The translations under genes and the position numbers were made by a program. A stretch of DNA of 64,000 bases from Pseudoselenomonas ruminis. Lineage in GTDB: Bacteria > Bacillota > Negativicutes > Selenomonadales > Selenomonadaceae. The stretch lies in contig NZ_VTOY01000002.1 in NCBI RefSeq assembly GCF_008271295.1, forward strand, positions 304,689 through 368,688, read 5' to 3'. The notes under the pieces were generated by a model, which saw nothing but the letters and a program-made list of their open reading frames with translations, searched no databases and was not told the origin of the DNA. Shown one piece after another: positions 47,021-56,183 of this stretch (its first letter is position 1; the number at the start of each line of letters is the position of its first letter).

Positions 47021-48099
47021 AACTTTTTCTCCTCATCAACTGCAAAAAATTCTTTTATTTGTAATTCCATGAGGGCATTAATATCTCCTGCATCCTGCCA
47101 GCATTTTGCCCATTCAATCGTTTTCTCGATTGCCATTTGTATATGCCAATGTGGCCGCCACTTAAACGTTGCCTTATACTTGGAACAATCAAGTTTCAGG
47201 AATTTCGCTTCATGCGGCCCATCACAACTAACGTTTTCCCACGAAACATCTCTGCCCCAGCTCTTGCAGAATAAATCCACCAACGCACCTGTGCTGACAC
47301 AATCACACTCATCCGGCCCCACATTATAAGCAGCAGCCAGCTCAAACTTCTGATATTGTTCCTGTGCCAACAAAAGATATGCATATAATGGTTCCAGCAC
47401 ATGCTGATACGGCCGGATAGAATATGGATTGCGAACTTTTATAACCTTTGATTCGTATGCAGCCCGAACACAATCCGGAATAATGCGATTTACCGAAAAA
47501 TCGCCACCACCAATTACATTTCCAGCTCTAGCGGTCGATACTGCAATTTTACGCTTTCTAAAAAAACTATTGTTATAGCTATGCGTAACCAATTCTGAAC
47601 AACTTTTGCTGTTCGAATAGGGATCGAATCCGTCAAGTGGTTCATTCTCCCGATAGCCCCATTCCCACTCCTGATTCTCATACACTTTATCCGTCGTTAC
47701 ATTTACTACCGATTTTACGCTATCAGTCAAGCGCACACATTCAAGTATATTCACAGTGCCCATGACATTGGTACGGTATGTTTCAACCGGATGCTGATAA
47801 CTGAGTGTAACAATCGGTTGTGCCGCTAAATGAAAAACAATATCTGGTGAAAAATCTGCCAAACATGCTTTTAGCTGTTCTAAATCACAGACATCTCCTT
47901 GGATACTGTGGACCCTGCCAGAAAAATCCAACTGCTCAAAAACCTGCTTTCCTTCAACTGTAGGATAGCCGGCAGCATAGCCACACACCTCAGCTCCCAT
48001 CACTGAAAGGATCTTACAAAGCCAAGTTCCCTTAAATCCTGTATGCCCTGTTATGAAAACTTTCTTCCCTTTATAAAAATCAACATCCACTTTACTCAT
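47017..48099 (-). CDS. rfbG: CDP-glucose 4,6-dehydratase
   Basis: SDR dehydratase of 360 residues. [35 protein letters not shown] and [15 protein letters not shown] (Tyr/Lys) match RfbG/DdhB. It makes CDP-4-keto-6-deoxyglucose from the product of rfbF. It lies downstream of the other CDP genes rather than next to rfbF, and overlaps gmd (ATGA). Confidence 0.95.
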   Translation of the reverse strand: MSKVDVDFYKGKKVFITGHTGFKGTWLCKILSVMGAEVCGYAAGYPTVEGKQVFEQLDFSGRVHSIQGDVCDLEQLKACLADFSPDIVFHLAAQPIVTLSYQHPVETYRTNVMGTVNILECVRLTDSVKSVVNVTTDKVYENQEWEWGYRENEPLDGFDPYSNSKSCSELVTHSYNNSFFRKRKIAVSTARAGNVIGGGDFSVNRIIPDCVRAAYESKVIKVRNPYSIRPYQHVLEPLYAYLLLAQEQYQKFELAAAYNVGPDECDCVSTGALVDLFCKSWGRDVSWENVSCDGPHEAKFLKLDCSKYKATFKWRPHWHIQMAIEKTIEWAKCWQDAGDINALMELQIKEFFAVDEEKKL

Positions 48100-48135
48100 A
48101 CCGCACCCCCATGAAATACAGTGCTGATTATCCGC

Positions 48136-49053
48136 TTATTTTTCCCTGGCACTTTCCAACATTTCTCTAACTCCCATAGTAAACGCCGTAAAAGTAAAAT
48201 CAGGGAAACAGTTCAGGAATTTATCGATAATCGGTTCAAAACTAACCACCCCCTCACTGCCATAAGGAATAGCGCCAAAATTCAGTTTGCTATCCGACTG
48301 CACGATTTTTTTCAACTCGTTTATATACTCACACAAACGGCGATTATCTTTGCTGGCAAAATTATACACACCATCTTCACAAGGTTCTGTACCGGCATAC
48401 AGTAACATCTTCGCAACATCACGCACATACAGGTAATTCCAATTCTGAACACCTGCAGTCATATCCAACGGCTCATTGCATTGGAACTTCTTTATGGCAG
48501 ACATCAAAAGAGTTCCTTCATAATCATATTTCCCATATACACTAAAAATCCTGGGCCATTTTACAACTATCCCTTTTCCCTTGCTTAAACGGCAGATTTC
48601 CTGATATGCTTTCAGCTTATGCTTTCCATACTCTGTGACTGGATTAGCCGGATAATCCTCTGTAATTTCACCAACCGTTTTGCCATACTCTGCCTGTGAT
48701 CCCGCTCCAACAAAAACCTGACAGCCTTTAGCTTCTGCTAACCGAAAAGCTTCCACTGCCGCCTTATAATTATTTTCCTGTAACATTGCATCATCGCGCT
48801 GAGGACGACGGGCACCTTCCCAAGCCAGATGATAGAATACATCTATCCGGTCTGGAAGCATCGCAGACAAGTTATTCATCTCAGTCAAGTCGCATTCCAG
48901 CACATGTATCCCCGCTATTGAATCCAAGCGACATTTATTGCTGGATTGTGGCCGGATTACAGCATATATGATATATTTTTCCTGCTTTGCTAATTCCTCA
49001 ATCAAATGCACACCGATAAAACTCGTAGCGCCCGTAATTACTATAGTCTTCAT
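48136..49053 (-). CDS. NAD(P)-dependent sugar reductase/epimerase of the CDP route
   Basis: SDR protein of 305 residues with TGATSFIGVHLIEEL and the Tyr/Lys pair in EYGKHKLKAYQ. It resembles CDP-abequose/paratose/tyvelose synthases and related 4-ketoreductases. By position, after the two transketolase subunits, it probably acts on the branched 4-keto or side-chain keto product of the CDP sugar. Exact reaction is not predictable by eye. Eight bases after the transketolase C subunit gene. Confidence 0.75.
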   Translation of the reverse strand: MKTIVITGATSFIGVHLIEELAKQEKYIIYAVIRPQSSNKCRLDSIAGIHVLECDLTEMNNLSAMLPDRIDVFYHLAWEGARRPQRDDAMLQENNYKAAVEAFRLAEAKGCQVFVGAGSQAEYGKTVGEITEDYPANPVTEYGKHKLKAYQEICRLSKGKGIVVKWPRIFSVYGKYDYEGTLLMSAIKKFQCNEPLDMTAGVQNWNYLYVRDVAKMLLYAGTEPCEDGVYNFASKDNRRLCEYINELKKIVQSDSKLNFGAIPYGSEGVVSFEPIIDKFLNCFPDFTFTAFTMGVREMLESAREK

Positions 49054-49060
49054 CTTATCC

Positions 49061-50011
49061 TCATTTCAGCAAACCAAGCATAGCCTGTTCCAAGCCCTCC
49101 GCATCAAGGCTAAATTTATGATATAAATACGACGCATGCGCCATTGGCTCGAAGTGATCCTTGAGCCCTATGTTCGCAAATCTTACCCCAATACCTTCTT
49201 CTGCTAGTACCTGTCCTACCTGCGTTCCTAAGCCACCCATTACATTATGATCATGCACTGCCACCACGGCTCCGGTAGCAGCTGCAGTTCTTATTGCCTG
49301 ACGATCGATTGGCTTTATGGTATGCATATCCACGACCCGGATTTTTTTACCATGCTTTTGGAAAATATTCTTTGCCGCCTGTACTGCATATTTTACCGTC
49401 ACACCAGCACAGATAAACGCACCATCGTCCCCAGCCATTATCGTATCGGCACGGCCGATTTCATAGTCATAACTATCGTCATAGATGCCTATTACTGGCT
49501 CTACACTGCTTCGAATATAGATGGGTCCAGAATAATCCAGTGATTTTTCCAATAACTTTTTTGCCTGTACTTCATCACAAGTCTCCACTACAGTCATATT
49601 GGGAATGCTGCACATGATACCACAATCTTCGAGACTCCAATGGGTTGCTCCGGAGATACCGCCCGAGACTCCTGCATAAGTTGCCATAAGGCGCACATCA
49701 AGTCCTGCATAAGCCACATCCGTGCGGCACTGTTCCAGCCCACGCATGGAGATAAACGGTGCCATGGAAAATGCATAAGGCTTGAACCCCTCATGGGCAA
49801 GACCTGCGGCAAAACTTATCATATTCTGCTCAGCAATACCGACATTGAAACTACGCTCTGGATAACTTGCCACAAAACTGCGATTGCGGCAAGTTCCCAT
49901 CAAATCTGCATTAACTACCACAACTTTTTCATCCTGTCTGCCAAGCTCTTGCATATAGCCGCCCAGGACATCACGCAAAAATGTTTTCTTTTCAAAATCA
50001 ATCTTAATCAT
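49061..50011 (-). CDS. Transketolase-like C-terminal subunit
   Basis: Protein of 316 residues equal to the pyrimidine-binding and C-terminal domains of transketolase. Visible are the catalytic-type Glu in NVGIAEQNMISFAAGLA and GATHWSLEDCGIM. Split transketolases consist of two such proteins forming an alpha2beta2 enzyme. ATGA overlap with the N subunit gene. It sits inside a nucleotide-sugar operon rather than with pentose phosphate genes, so it likely moves a two-carbon unit onto a sugar intermediate. Confidence 0.9.
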   Translation of the reverse strand: MIKIDFEKKTFLRDVLGGYMQELGRQDEKVVVVNADLMGTCRNRSFVASYPERSFNVGIAEQNMISFAAGLAHEGFKPYAFSMAPFISMRGLEQCRTDVAYAGLDVRLMATYAGVSGGISGATHWSLEDCGIMCSIPNMTVVETCDEVQAKKLLEKSLDYSGPIYIRSSVEPVIGIYDDSYDYEIGRADTIMAGDDGAFICAGVTVKYAVQAAKNIFQKHGKKIRVVDMHTIKPIDRQAIRTAAATGAVVAVHDHNVMGGLGTQVGQVLAEEGIGVRFANIGLKDHFEPMAHASYLYHKFSLDAEGLEQAMLGLLK

Positions 50012-50874
50012 CCTTGCGCTCCTTCCTGAGCAAATTTTGATTCCAGATCAACAACAGCAGCAGCATATTGCTCTTCCGTAATCTTACCAGCATGCCATCG
50101 CGCTTGGTTTTCCATAAAATCAACACCTTTGCCCTTGATTGTATGGCATATAAATACAGTTGGCTGCTCAGAATCAACAGGTGGCAGATTATCAAAATAC
50201 CCTTTTATATTCGCAATATCATGTCCATCGAATTCACAGACATTCCACCCAAATGCCCGATACTTTTCAGCAATATCGCCGAGTGCTGTAATCTCTTCCA
50301 AACTGCCATCCGCTTCCAGACCATTGAAATCCACAATCGCCACCAGATTCCCCAATTTCTGCTGGACAGCATACATCGCAGCCTCCCAAATCGAACCTTC
50401 CGACTGTTCACCATCACCCATGACCACATAAACACGGCTGGTATTGTTTCCCTTTAGCCGTAATCCTGCCGCCATACCACAGGCCACGGGAAAACCATGA
50501 CCAAGGCTTCCCGTCGACACCTCAACATAAGGATTGACTAAATTGCAGGAATGCATGGAAAAACGGCCTTCATCGGTCGCATACTCATTCCATACATCCT
50601 CCGCCGAAAAACAGCCGATAGCAGCCTGATTAAAACTCGTCACCGCCGATGCATGGCCCTTCGATAGCACAAAACGATCCCGTTTTTCCCAATTTGGATC
50701 CTGCGGATCATAATTCATCTGATACTGCCAAAGAACAGTCATAACATCAGCCACAGACAAATCACCACCAATATGAATGGTCTGCAATGAACACAGTTTC
50801 AGCAAATTCTTGCGCACTTCCAACGCGGCTTTTTTTAACTCCTCAACAGTTTGTGGCCTTTCTATTCTCTGCAT
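50008..50874 (-). CDS. Transketolase-like N-terminal subunit (ThDP/Mg binding)
   Basis: Protein of 288 residues with the ThDP motif GDGEQSEGSIWEAAMYAVQ ending in DFNG, and an invariant HIGGDLSVADVM near the start. It is the N-terminal half of transketolase. The ATG at 50874 has GGAGG only three bases upstream; an in-frame TTG at 50892 has GAGGG eight bases upstream and is an alternative start. Coupled to the C subunit gene. Directly follows rfbH, the enzyme that makes a CDP-3,6-dideoxy-4-ketosugar, a suitable acceptor for a ketol group. Confidence 0.9.
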   Translation of the reverse strand: MQRIERPQTVEELKKAALEVRKNLLKLCSLQTIHIGGDLSVADVMTVLWQYQMNYDPQDPNWEKRDRFVLSKGHASAVTSFNQAAIGCFSAEDVWNEYATDEGRFSMHSCNLVNPYVEVSTGSLGHGFPVACGMAAGLRLKGNNTSRVYVVMGDGEQSEGSIWEAAMYAVQQKLGNLVAIVDFNGLEADGSLEEITALGDIAEKYRAFGWNVCEFDGHDIANIKGYFDNLPPVDSEQPTVFICHTIKGKGVDFMENQARWHAGKITEEQYAAAVVDLESKFAQEGAQG

Positions 50875-50931
50875 TTTCCTCCAGCCTTCCAAATTATAAT
50901 CCCTCAGAAATCATTCCATTACCGTCAGCGA

Positions 50932-52260
50932 TTACGCTTCTTCCACAGATTCCTTAATCACCTTAATCATATAGTCGAGCTTCTCATCAGTCATGCCAGG
51001 GTATACACCTACCCAAAAGGTGTCGTTCATGATACGATCGGTGTTCTCAAGACTGCCCACTACGCGATAACCATCACCACTTGCACGCATTTCATCAAAG
51101 CAAGGGTGCTTGATGAGGTTGCCGGCAAAAAGCATTCTCGTTTGCACGCCGCGACTTTCAATATAGGGCACGATTTTTTGCCGTTCTATACCGTTACAAG
51201 TCATCATAAAACCGAACCAGCTTGGCTTGCTCCCCTCCGCCGGTTCCGGCAAAATCAGCTTGTCACTTACGTCCTGCAAACCGTTATACAGACGGTCAAA
51301 ATTATAGCGCCGGCGTTCCACAAATTTTGGAAATTTCTTCAGCTGAGCTACCCCTACCGCTGCCTGCATATCTGTAATATTGAGATTCAAGCCGAAATGG
51401 CTGTAAACGTATTTATGATCATAGCCTCTCGGCAGTTCTCCATACTGACCGTCAAAACGGTGACCACAGAAGTTATCCTGCCCAGAAGCACAGACACAGT
51501 CACGTCCCCAATCACGCATAGAGCGGATAATCTTATGGAGCAACGGATTTTTCGTATAGACCGCGCCGCCCTGTCCCATGGTCATATGATGTGGCGGATA
51601 GAAACTCGACGTACCAATATCACCGATGCTGCCAGTGAATTTTTCCTCGCCATCAATGGTATAAAGCGAACCAAGCGCATCGCAGTTATCTTCGATAAGC
51701 CAAAGATTATGTCTGTCGCAGAAATCCTTCACAACCTTAAGATCAAAGGGGTTGCCAAGAGTATGCGCAATCATAACGGCCTTTGTCTTTTCGGATAGCG
51801 CCGCTTCCAGTTTGGTCACATCAATATTGTACTGCGGAATCGTCACATCCACGAACACCGGCACTGCACCATAATTGATAATCGGCGAAACCGTAGTCGG
51901 AAAACCCGCTGCTACTGTAATTACTTCATCACCACGACGGATACGGCGCTCCTTCAATAGCGGTGAAGTAAGTGTCATAAACGCCAGCAGATTGGCGGAA
52001 GAGCCGCTGTTAACCACGGAAACAAACTTCGTGCCCAAATATTCAGCTAGCCCTTTTTCAAATTCCTTAACATAGTGTCCCGAAGTCAACCAAAACTCCA
52101 AAGCACTATCAACAAGATTCTCCATTTCCTCATGATTATAAACGCGGGACGCATAAGGTATACGCTCGCCTTCTTTATAACCTTCATCCTGATTGTGGAA
52201 CGTATCGCAGTACTCCCGCACCATCGCAAGTATCTTATCATGCATCTCCCGCTGATTCAT
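50932..52260 (-). CDS. rfbH: CDP-4-dehydro-6-deoxy-D-glucose 3-dehydratase (E1)
   Basis: PMP-dependent iron-sulfur enzyme of 442 residues. The PLP-lysine site is replaced by His in YPPHHMTMGQGG, and the [2Fe-2S] ligands fit the E1 pattern: Cys193, then CVC (255, 257) and Cys265, spaced x61-x1-x7 (E1 of Yersinia has x57-x1-x7). It removes the C3 hydroxyl of CDP-4-keto-6-deoxyglucose. The usual reductase partner (RfbI/DdhD/AscD) is not encoded in the window. GGAGG precedes the ATG. Lies 21 bases behind rfbF. Confidence 0.95.
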   Translation of the reverse strand: MNQREMHDKILAMVREYCDTFHNQDEGYKEGERIPYASRVYNHEEMENLVDSALEFWLTSGHYVKEFEKGLAEYLGTKFVSVVNSGSSANLLAFMTLTSPLLKERRIRRGDEVITVAAGFPTTVSPIINYGAVPVFVDVTIPQYNIDVTKLEAALSEKTKAVMIAHTLGNPFDLKVVKDFCDRHNLWLIEDNCDALGSLYTIDGEEKFTGSIGDIGTSSFYPPHHMTMGQGGAVYTKNPLLHKIIRSMRDWGRDCVCASGQDNFCGHRFDGQYGELPRGYDHKYVYSHFGLNLNITDMQAAVGVAQLKKFPKFVERRRYNFDRLYNGLQDVSDKLILPEPAEGSKPSWFGFMMTCNGIERQKIVPYIESRGVQTRMLFAGNLIKHPCFDEMRASGDGYRVVGSLENTDRIMNDTFWVGVYPGMTDEKLDYMIKVIKESVEEA

Positions 52261-52281
52261 TCTCTAGCCTCCATTTGAACT

Positions 52282-53058
52282 TCAATCCCAAACCTTCCAC
52301 GGTGCTGTTCCATTTGCCCACAGTGCCTCCAGCTGCATCTTTTCACGCAAGGTATCCATGCATTGCCAAAAACCTTTATGATGATAGCTCATCAGCTGAC
52401 CATCTTCTGCCAGTCTTTCCATCGGTTCCTGTTCAAACACACAGGTATCATCAGTGAGATATTCAAATATTCCTGGCTCGAGCACCATATACCCGGCATT
52501 TATAAGGGCGCCATCCTGAATAGCTTTCTCGCGGAATGACTTTACCGCATTATCTCCACCAATATTCAATACACCTTTCGACTGATCCTGCTGAACCGAT
52601 GTCAACGTCGCCAGTTTCCTATGACTGGCATGAAACTCCAGCAGCTTGCGAATATCCACATCACAAACGCCATCACCATACGTCATACAAAACGGCTCAT
52701 CACCAACATATTTTTGAATCCGTTTAATACGTCCGCCAGTCATCGTATCATCACCAGTATCCACAATTGTGACACGCCATGGCTCGGAATGCTGTTCATG
52801 AAGAATTATCTGTTTCCCATGTGTAAAGTCAAACGTGACATCGCTGGTATATAAGAAATAATTGTTAAACCATTCCTTAATGATAAACTGCTTATATCCA
52901 GCACAGATAATAAAATCATTGATGCCGTAATAAGAATATTCCTTCATGATATGCCATAAAATCGGCATACCTCCAATCTCTATCATCGGCTTTGGTTTAT
53001 ACTGAGATTCCTCGGATATTCGCGTACCAAGGCCCCCCGCTAAAATCACTGCTTTCAT
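52282..53058 (-). CDS. rfbF: Glucose-1-phosphate cytidylyltransferase
   Basis: Nucleotidyltransferase of 258 residues, exact family length. LAGGLGTRISEESQYKPKPM, YGDGVCDVDI and GFWQCMDTLREK are signatures of RfbF/DdhA. It makes CDP-glucose and so commits glucose-1-P to the CDP-dideoxyhexose route. First of the CDP genes in transcription order, 12 bases behind a GT11 gene. Confidence 0.97.
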   Translation of the reverse strand: MKAVILAGGLGTRISEESQYKPKPMIEIGGMPILWHIMKEYSYYGINDFIICAGYKQFIIKEWFNNYFLYTSDVTFDFTHGKQIILHEQHSEPWRVTIVDTGDDTMTGGRIKRIQKYVGDEPFCMTYGDGVCDVDIRKLLEFHASHRKLATLTSVQQDQSKGVLNIGGDNAVKSFREKAIQDGALINAGYMVLEPGIFEYLTDDTCVFEQEPMERLAEDGQLMSYHHKGFWQCMDTLREKMQLEALWANGTAPWKVWD

Positions 53059-53069
53059 ATTATCACTTC

Positions 53070-53981
53070 CTACACTTTAAATGACGGCGTGGAACTAATA
53101 ACGATTTCTCTGCGCTGGTTAAGTAGTGCTGCCAAATAAGCAAATGAACTGCGGTCGATAATCAAATGCTTACAATAAGACATCAGCTGCATATCAATAT
53201 AAGCCGTCAGGCCACTATTTCCATCAACAAAGACGACTCTTTTCCCATCTAAACCAATCGCTGCCAAATTTTCCTGGCACCATGGCAAGTCATCTGAGAA
53301 AACAAAATACGTAGGCTGGCTTTCCCGTTCATCAATATACGCAATGGCTTTTTGGTAAAAATCCATTGGTGCCTCAATATTCCACTTGATAAAATCGCCA
53401 CGACGAATATGAATCCCGATTGAGTTCGAATTCAGAATATCATCTCGATACTGCATATTTCTCGAATCCGTCAGAACCGGAAAAGAAAATTCATTGAGAA
53501 TAATATCCTTTATCTCATAGAAATACGCCTTGTCAATCCAATAGCCATGAAAATACCATAAACCTTTGGCAAGTAATACATTGGGCTCATAAGTTCCTGT
53601 ATAGTAAATATTACCCGAAAAGGCAAAATCATTCGTAGATGCAACCATCGCTATCTGATTGCCATCATCAAGCAATTGCTGGGCTATCCCACGACCACGC
53701 TCCTTTTCCCAGAGCATATCCTGCCATTTGCCCGGCGAGACAAACTCACTTAATTTCGCTGGTCTCACGCCAAATATACGCTCCAATTCCCAGCCATTGA
53801 AATCAATATTTTCACCATAGAATGCACTGTCGTCGATGACACAGCTTGAATTAGTTTTTATCTCAAGCCAGCGCATAAAGATATACTGAAATGCCTGATT
53901 TCCCAAGCCTCCATTCAACATTACAATCCTGCGTGTTATATTTTCATTACTGAGCCATCCTTTTAATGACTTTTCATTCAT
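53070..53981 (-). CDS. GT11-type alpha-1,2-fucosyltransferase-like protein
   Basis: Protein of 303 residues. MLNGGLGNQAFQYIFMRW (GGLGNQ at 24-29) and GIHIRRGDF (HIRRGD at 191-196) are the GT11 motifs, with the later YCKHLIIDRSSFAYLAALL motif also present. GT11 enzymes transfer L-fucose from GDP-fucose; the fucose or colitose route encoded in the same operon can supply the donor. AAAAGGAG precedes the ATG. Clearly a paralogue of the C-terminal half of the protein at 56.2-57.7 kb. Confidence 0.88.
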   Translation of the reverse strand: MNEKSLKGWLSNENITRRIVMLNGGLGNQAFQYIFMRWLEIKTNSSCVIDDSAFYGENIDFNGWELERIFGVRPAKLSEFVSPGKWQDMLWEKERGRGIAQQLLDDGNQIAMVASTNDFAFSGNIYYTGTYEPNVLLAKGLWYFHGYWIDKAYFYEIKDIILNEFSFPVLTDSRNMQYRDDILNSNSIGIHIRRGDFIKWNIEAPMDFYQKAIAYIDERESQPTYFVFSDDLPWCQENLAAIGLDGKRVVFVDGNSGLTAYIDMQLMSYCKHLIIDRSSFAYLAALLNQRREIVISSTPSFKV

Positions 53982-53994
53982 GACAATCTCCTTT

Positions 53995-56169
53995 TCAACG
54001 ATAAAGTATTAAATCGCCCTTCGAATTATTCAAACGATTCTTCAAAGCACTAAACGTATGATCATCCATCGGACAAATGCTGCGGATATATTCAGCCAGT
54101 GAATTCGTGAGATTTACATTTTCCTGCCCGCTGATGAAATTCAATCGGAAACGATGCAGATATGGATGCTGTGTCAAGGCTTGCTGCAAATCCGGAATCT
54201 TTATTGCATGAAAGGTATTTACTTGACGTCCTAAATCCGCTGGTCCCTCATAAATCATCCAATCGATAATACAACTAGTAGAACTTGGATTTGTTATTGG
54301 AACGATAAAAATGCCATTATCTTTGAGCAAATTATAGGCTTTTTCCAAGACTCCGATTACGTCATGCACGATGATATCATTCAATGGTTCACAGCTGCAA
54401 ATAATATCATATTGCCGCGTTTCGTTTGCTAGCAAGTCTTCCATATTATCCTGGCAGGCTATATCCATCCCTAAACCGATTGCATCCTGCCTATACCTTT
54501 CATCCTGTATCAATGCCTTGGCATAATCTATCCTTACGCCATTTTTCCGATAATGATTCACAATCTGGCAATAAGCATTTCCAAACAAAGGATTCAGCAT
54601 AAGTACATCGATTTTTTCTTTATGCAGTTCTGGCAAGTATCCTTCTAATCCCGGATAAAACCCTCTGGAATTCCAGGCATCAACACCCCATTTATTTTGA
54701 AACACCTGACGCATATTCTCGAGTGAAGAATTGCTCCGCTGCGCTGCGCTAAGCGTTATCGAACCGAAGTGGTGCAAGAAAGTATCCCTAGCCAGTACCT
54801 GCCGCATTCCATGACGCCGTAAGGTTGTCGAATAATCATCATCCAGGAATTCAGCTTGATAATACGACCGATCCCAGCGATTAAGTTCTGAATCTTCAAA
54901 GACATGCGCCATAGCCACAAATGGCATCAATAAAGGCCGATCTTCCCATTTCCTTGCATCCGATTGGTTATAAACACGAGCAAAACCTTCTATCGCATCG
55001 ATACCAAAAAAATCATTGCTATATGGAATAGTAATCCCTTGTAAATTGGATATACTCTGTGCTGGACACGTAGGCACCACCCAATGGATTTTCTCATCCG
55101 ACTCTATACACTTTGTCAGATTCTCCAACCAATTAGGAGTAGCTATAACATCGTTAGCAAAATACACAACATATTCGGCATCAAGCAGATAAGTGCCTAC
55201 ACCGCTTTCTAATATATTATATTTCAGATTTATTTTTTTCTTATGCGGCAATGATTCAAAATATGCTTCTGTCTCATCCGTAGAACCATTGTTGATTGTA
55301 ATAAGTTCTGCTTGTCCATCTGAAAAATCCGTATACTTAAAAAGACTTTCAACCGCTTTTTTCGTGTATTCTAATTTATTGTAAGCCGTCAAGATAATTG
55401 AAACTTTATTATGGCCATCCTTTTTCCGCTTAGCCTGCCAATTGTCAAATAAATGCTCGCGTTTCTGGAAAGATTCTTCGACTGTCTCTATGCCTAAAGC
55501 ATATTTTAAGCGTACACTAAGTTCACTGCAGAAGGGAATCAATTCATAGTCAACATAACGCTGGCATTTCGTATTTTCTTTTTTAATCTTAGCACAAGTA
55601 TATATGACATTCTTTAGAAACTTTATCACGGATTGATACGCCACTGGCAGTTCTTCCCGCTCTAATGAAACCCAAAGCTCCTCACTTCTTGTCCGGATTA
55701 ACGCGATATTTTTCTGACAAGTATTATAGTTTTTCCCTTTCTGAATTTGTTTTAAAGCCTTGAGATTTTCTTCATTTTTCTGCCAAATTGCAAGTTTTCC
55801 CAACTCATGTGATACAATCTCTAACTTTTGCTTGATCGAATTTTTTTCCTTATCTGAAAGATTATCTTTAGCTATCACTTGTTTGAAAATTTTTTCGGCA
55901 TTTCCCCATTCCTTTTTCTGTATACATAAATCTGCATACAAAATATTGCTTTCATAATGATCTGGATAATTGTGAAGAATTTTTTTTACGCAAGACTCAC
56001 ATTTCTCATACTGATGAAATCTATAATACAGTCTTGCCCCTAAATACAACACACCAATATCCGATGACATATTCATATCTAAACGTTCAAAATTTTTAAG
56101 GGCCTCTTCAAAGCGACTATTCTTTATATCATCGATTAGCATCGCTGTCATTTTTTCTATCTCAGTCAT
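53995..56169 (-). CDS. TPR + GT2 + methyltransferase-like fusion protein
   Basis: Protein of 724 residues. Residues 1-110 are TPR-like. The GT2 domain begins near residue 250: SIILTAYNKLEYTKKAVESL, INNGSTDETEAYF, YFANDVIATPNW and a D-D-D stretch FLDDDYS. The last 200 residues look like a class I methyltransferase: DVLMLNPLFGNAY..., DIICSCEPLNDIIVHDVIG and LLKDNGIFIVPITNP. Start at 56169 has GGAG eight bases upstream; the frame to 56196 overlaps the upstream gene but lacks a site. Likely adds and then modifies a glycan residue; methyl-donor motif is weak. Confidence 0.8.
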   Translation of the reverse strand: MTEIEKMTAMLIDDIKNSRFEEALKNFERLDMNMSSDIGVLYLGARLYYRFHQYEKCESCVKKILHNYPDHYESNILYADLCIQKKEWGNAEKIFKQVIAKDNLSDKEKNSIKQKLEIVSHELGKLAIWQKNEENLKALKQIQKGKNYNTCQKNIALIRTRSEELWVSLEREELPVAYQSVIKFLKNVIYTCAKIKKENTKCQRYVDYELIPFCSELSVRLKYALGIETVEESFQKREHLFDNWQAKRKKDGHNKVSIILTAYNKLEYTKKAVESLFKYTDFSDGQAELITINNGSTDETEAYFESLPHKKKINLKYNILESGVGTYLLDAEYVVYFANDVIATPNWLENLTKCIESDEKIHWVVPTCPAQSISNLQGITIPYSNDFFGIDAIEGFARVYNQSDARKWEDRPLLMPFVAMAHVFEDSELNRWDRSYYQAEFLDDDYSTTLRRHGMRQVLARDTFLHHFGSITLSAAQRSNSSLENMRQVFQNKWGVDAWNSRGFYPGLEGYLPELHKEKIDVLMLNPLFGNAYCQIVNHYRKNGVRIDYAKALIQDERYRQDAIGLGMDIACQDNMEDLLANETRQYDIICSCEPLNDIIVHDVIGVLEKAYNLLKDNGIFIVPITNPSSTSCIIDWMIYEGPADLGRQVNTFHAIKIPDLQQALTQHPYLHRFRLNFISGQENVNLTNSLAEYIRSICPMDDHTFSALKNRLNNSKGDLILYR

Positions 56170-56183
56170 ATTACTATCTCCAC

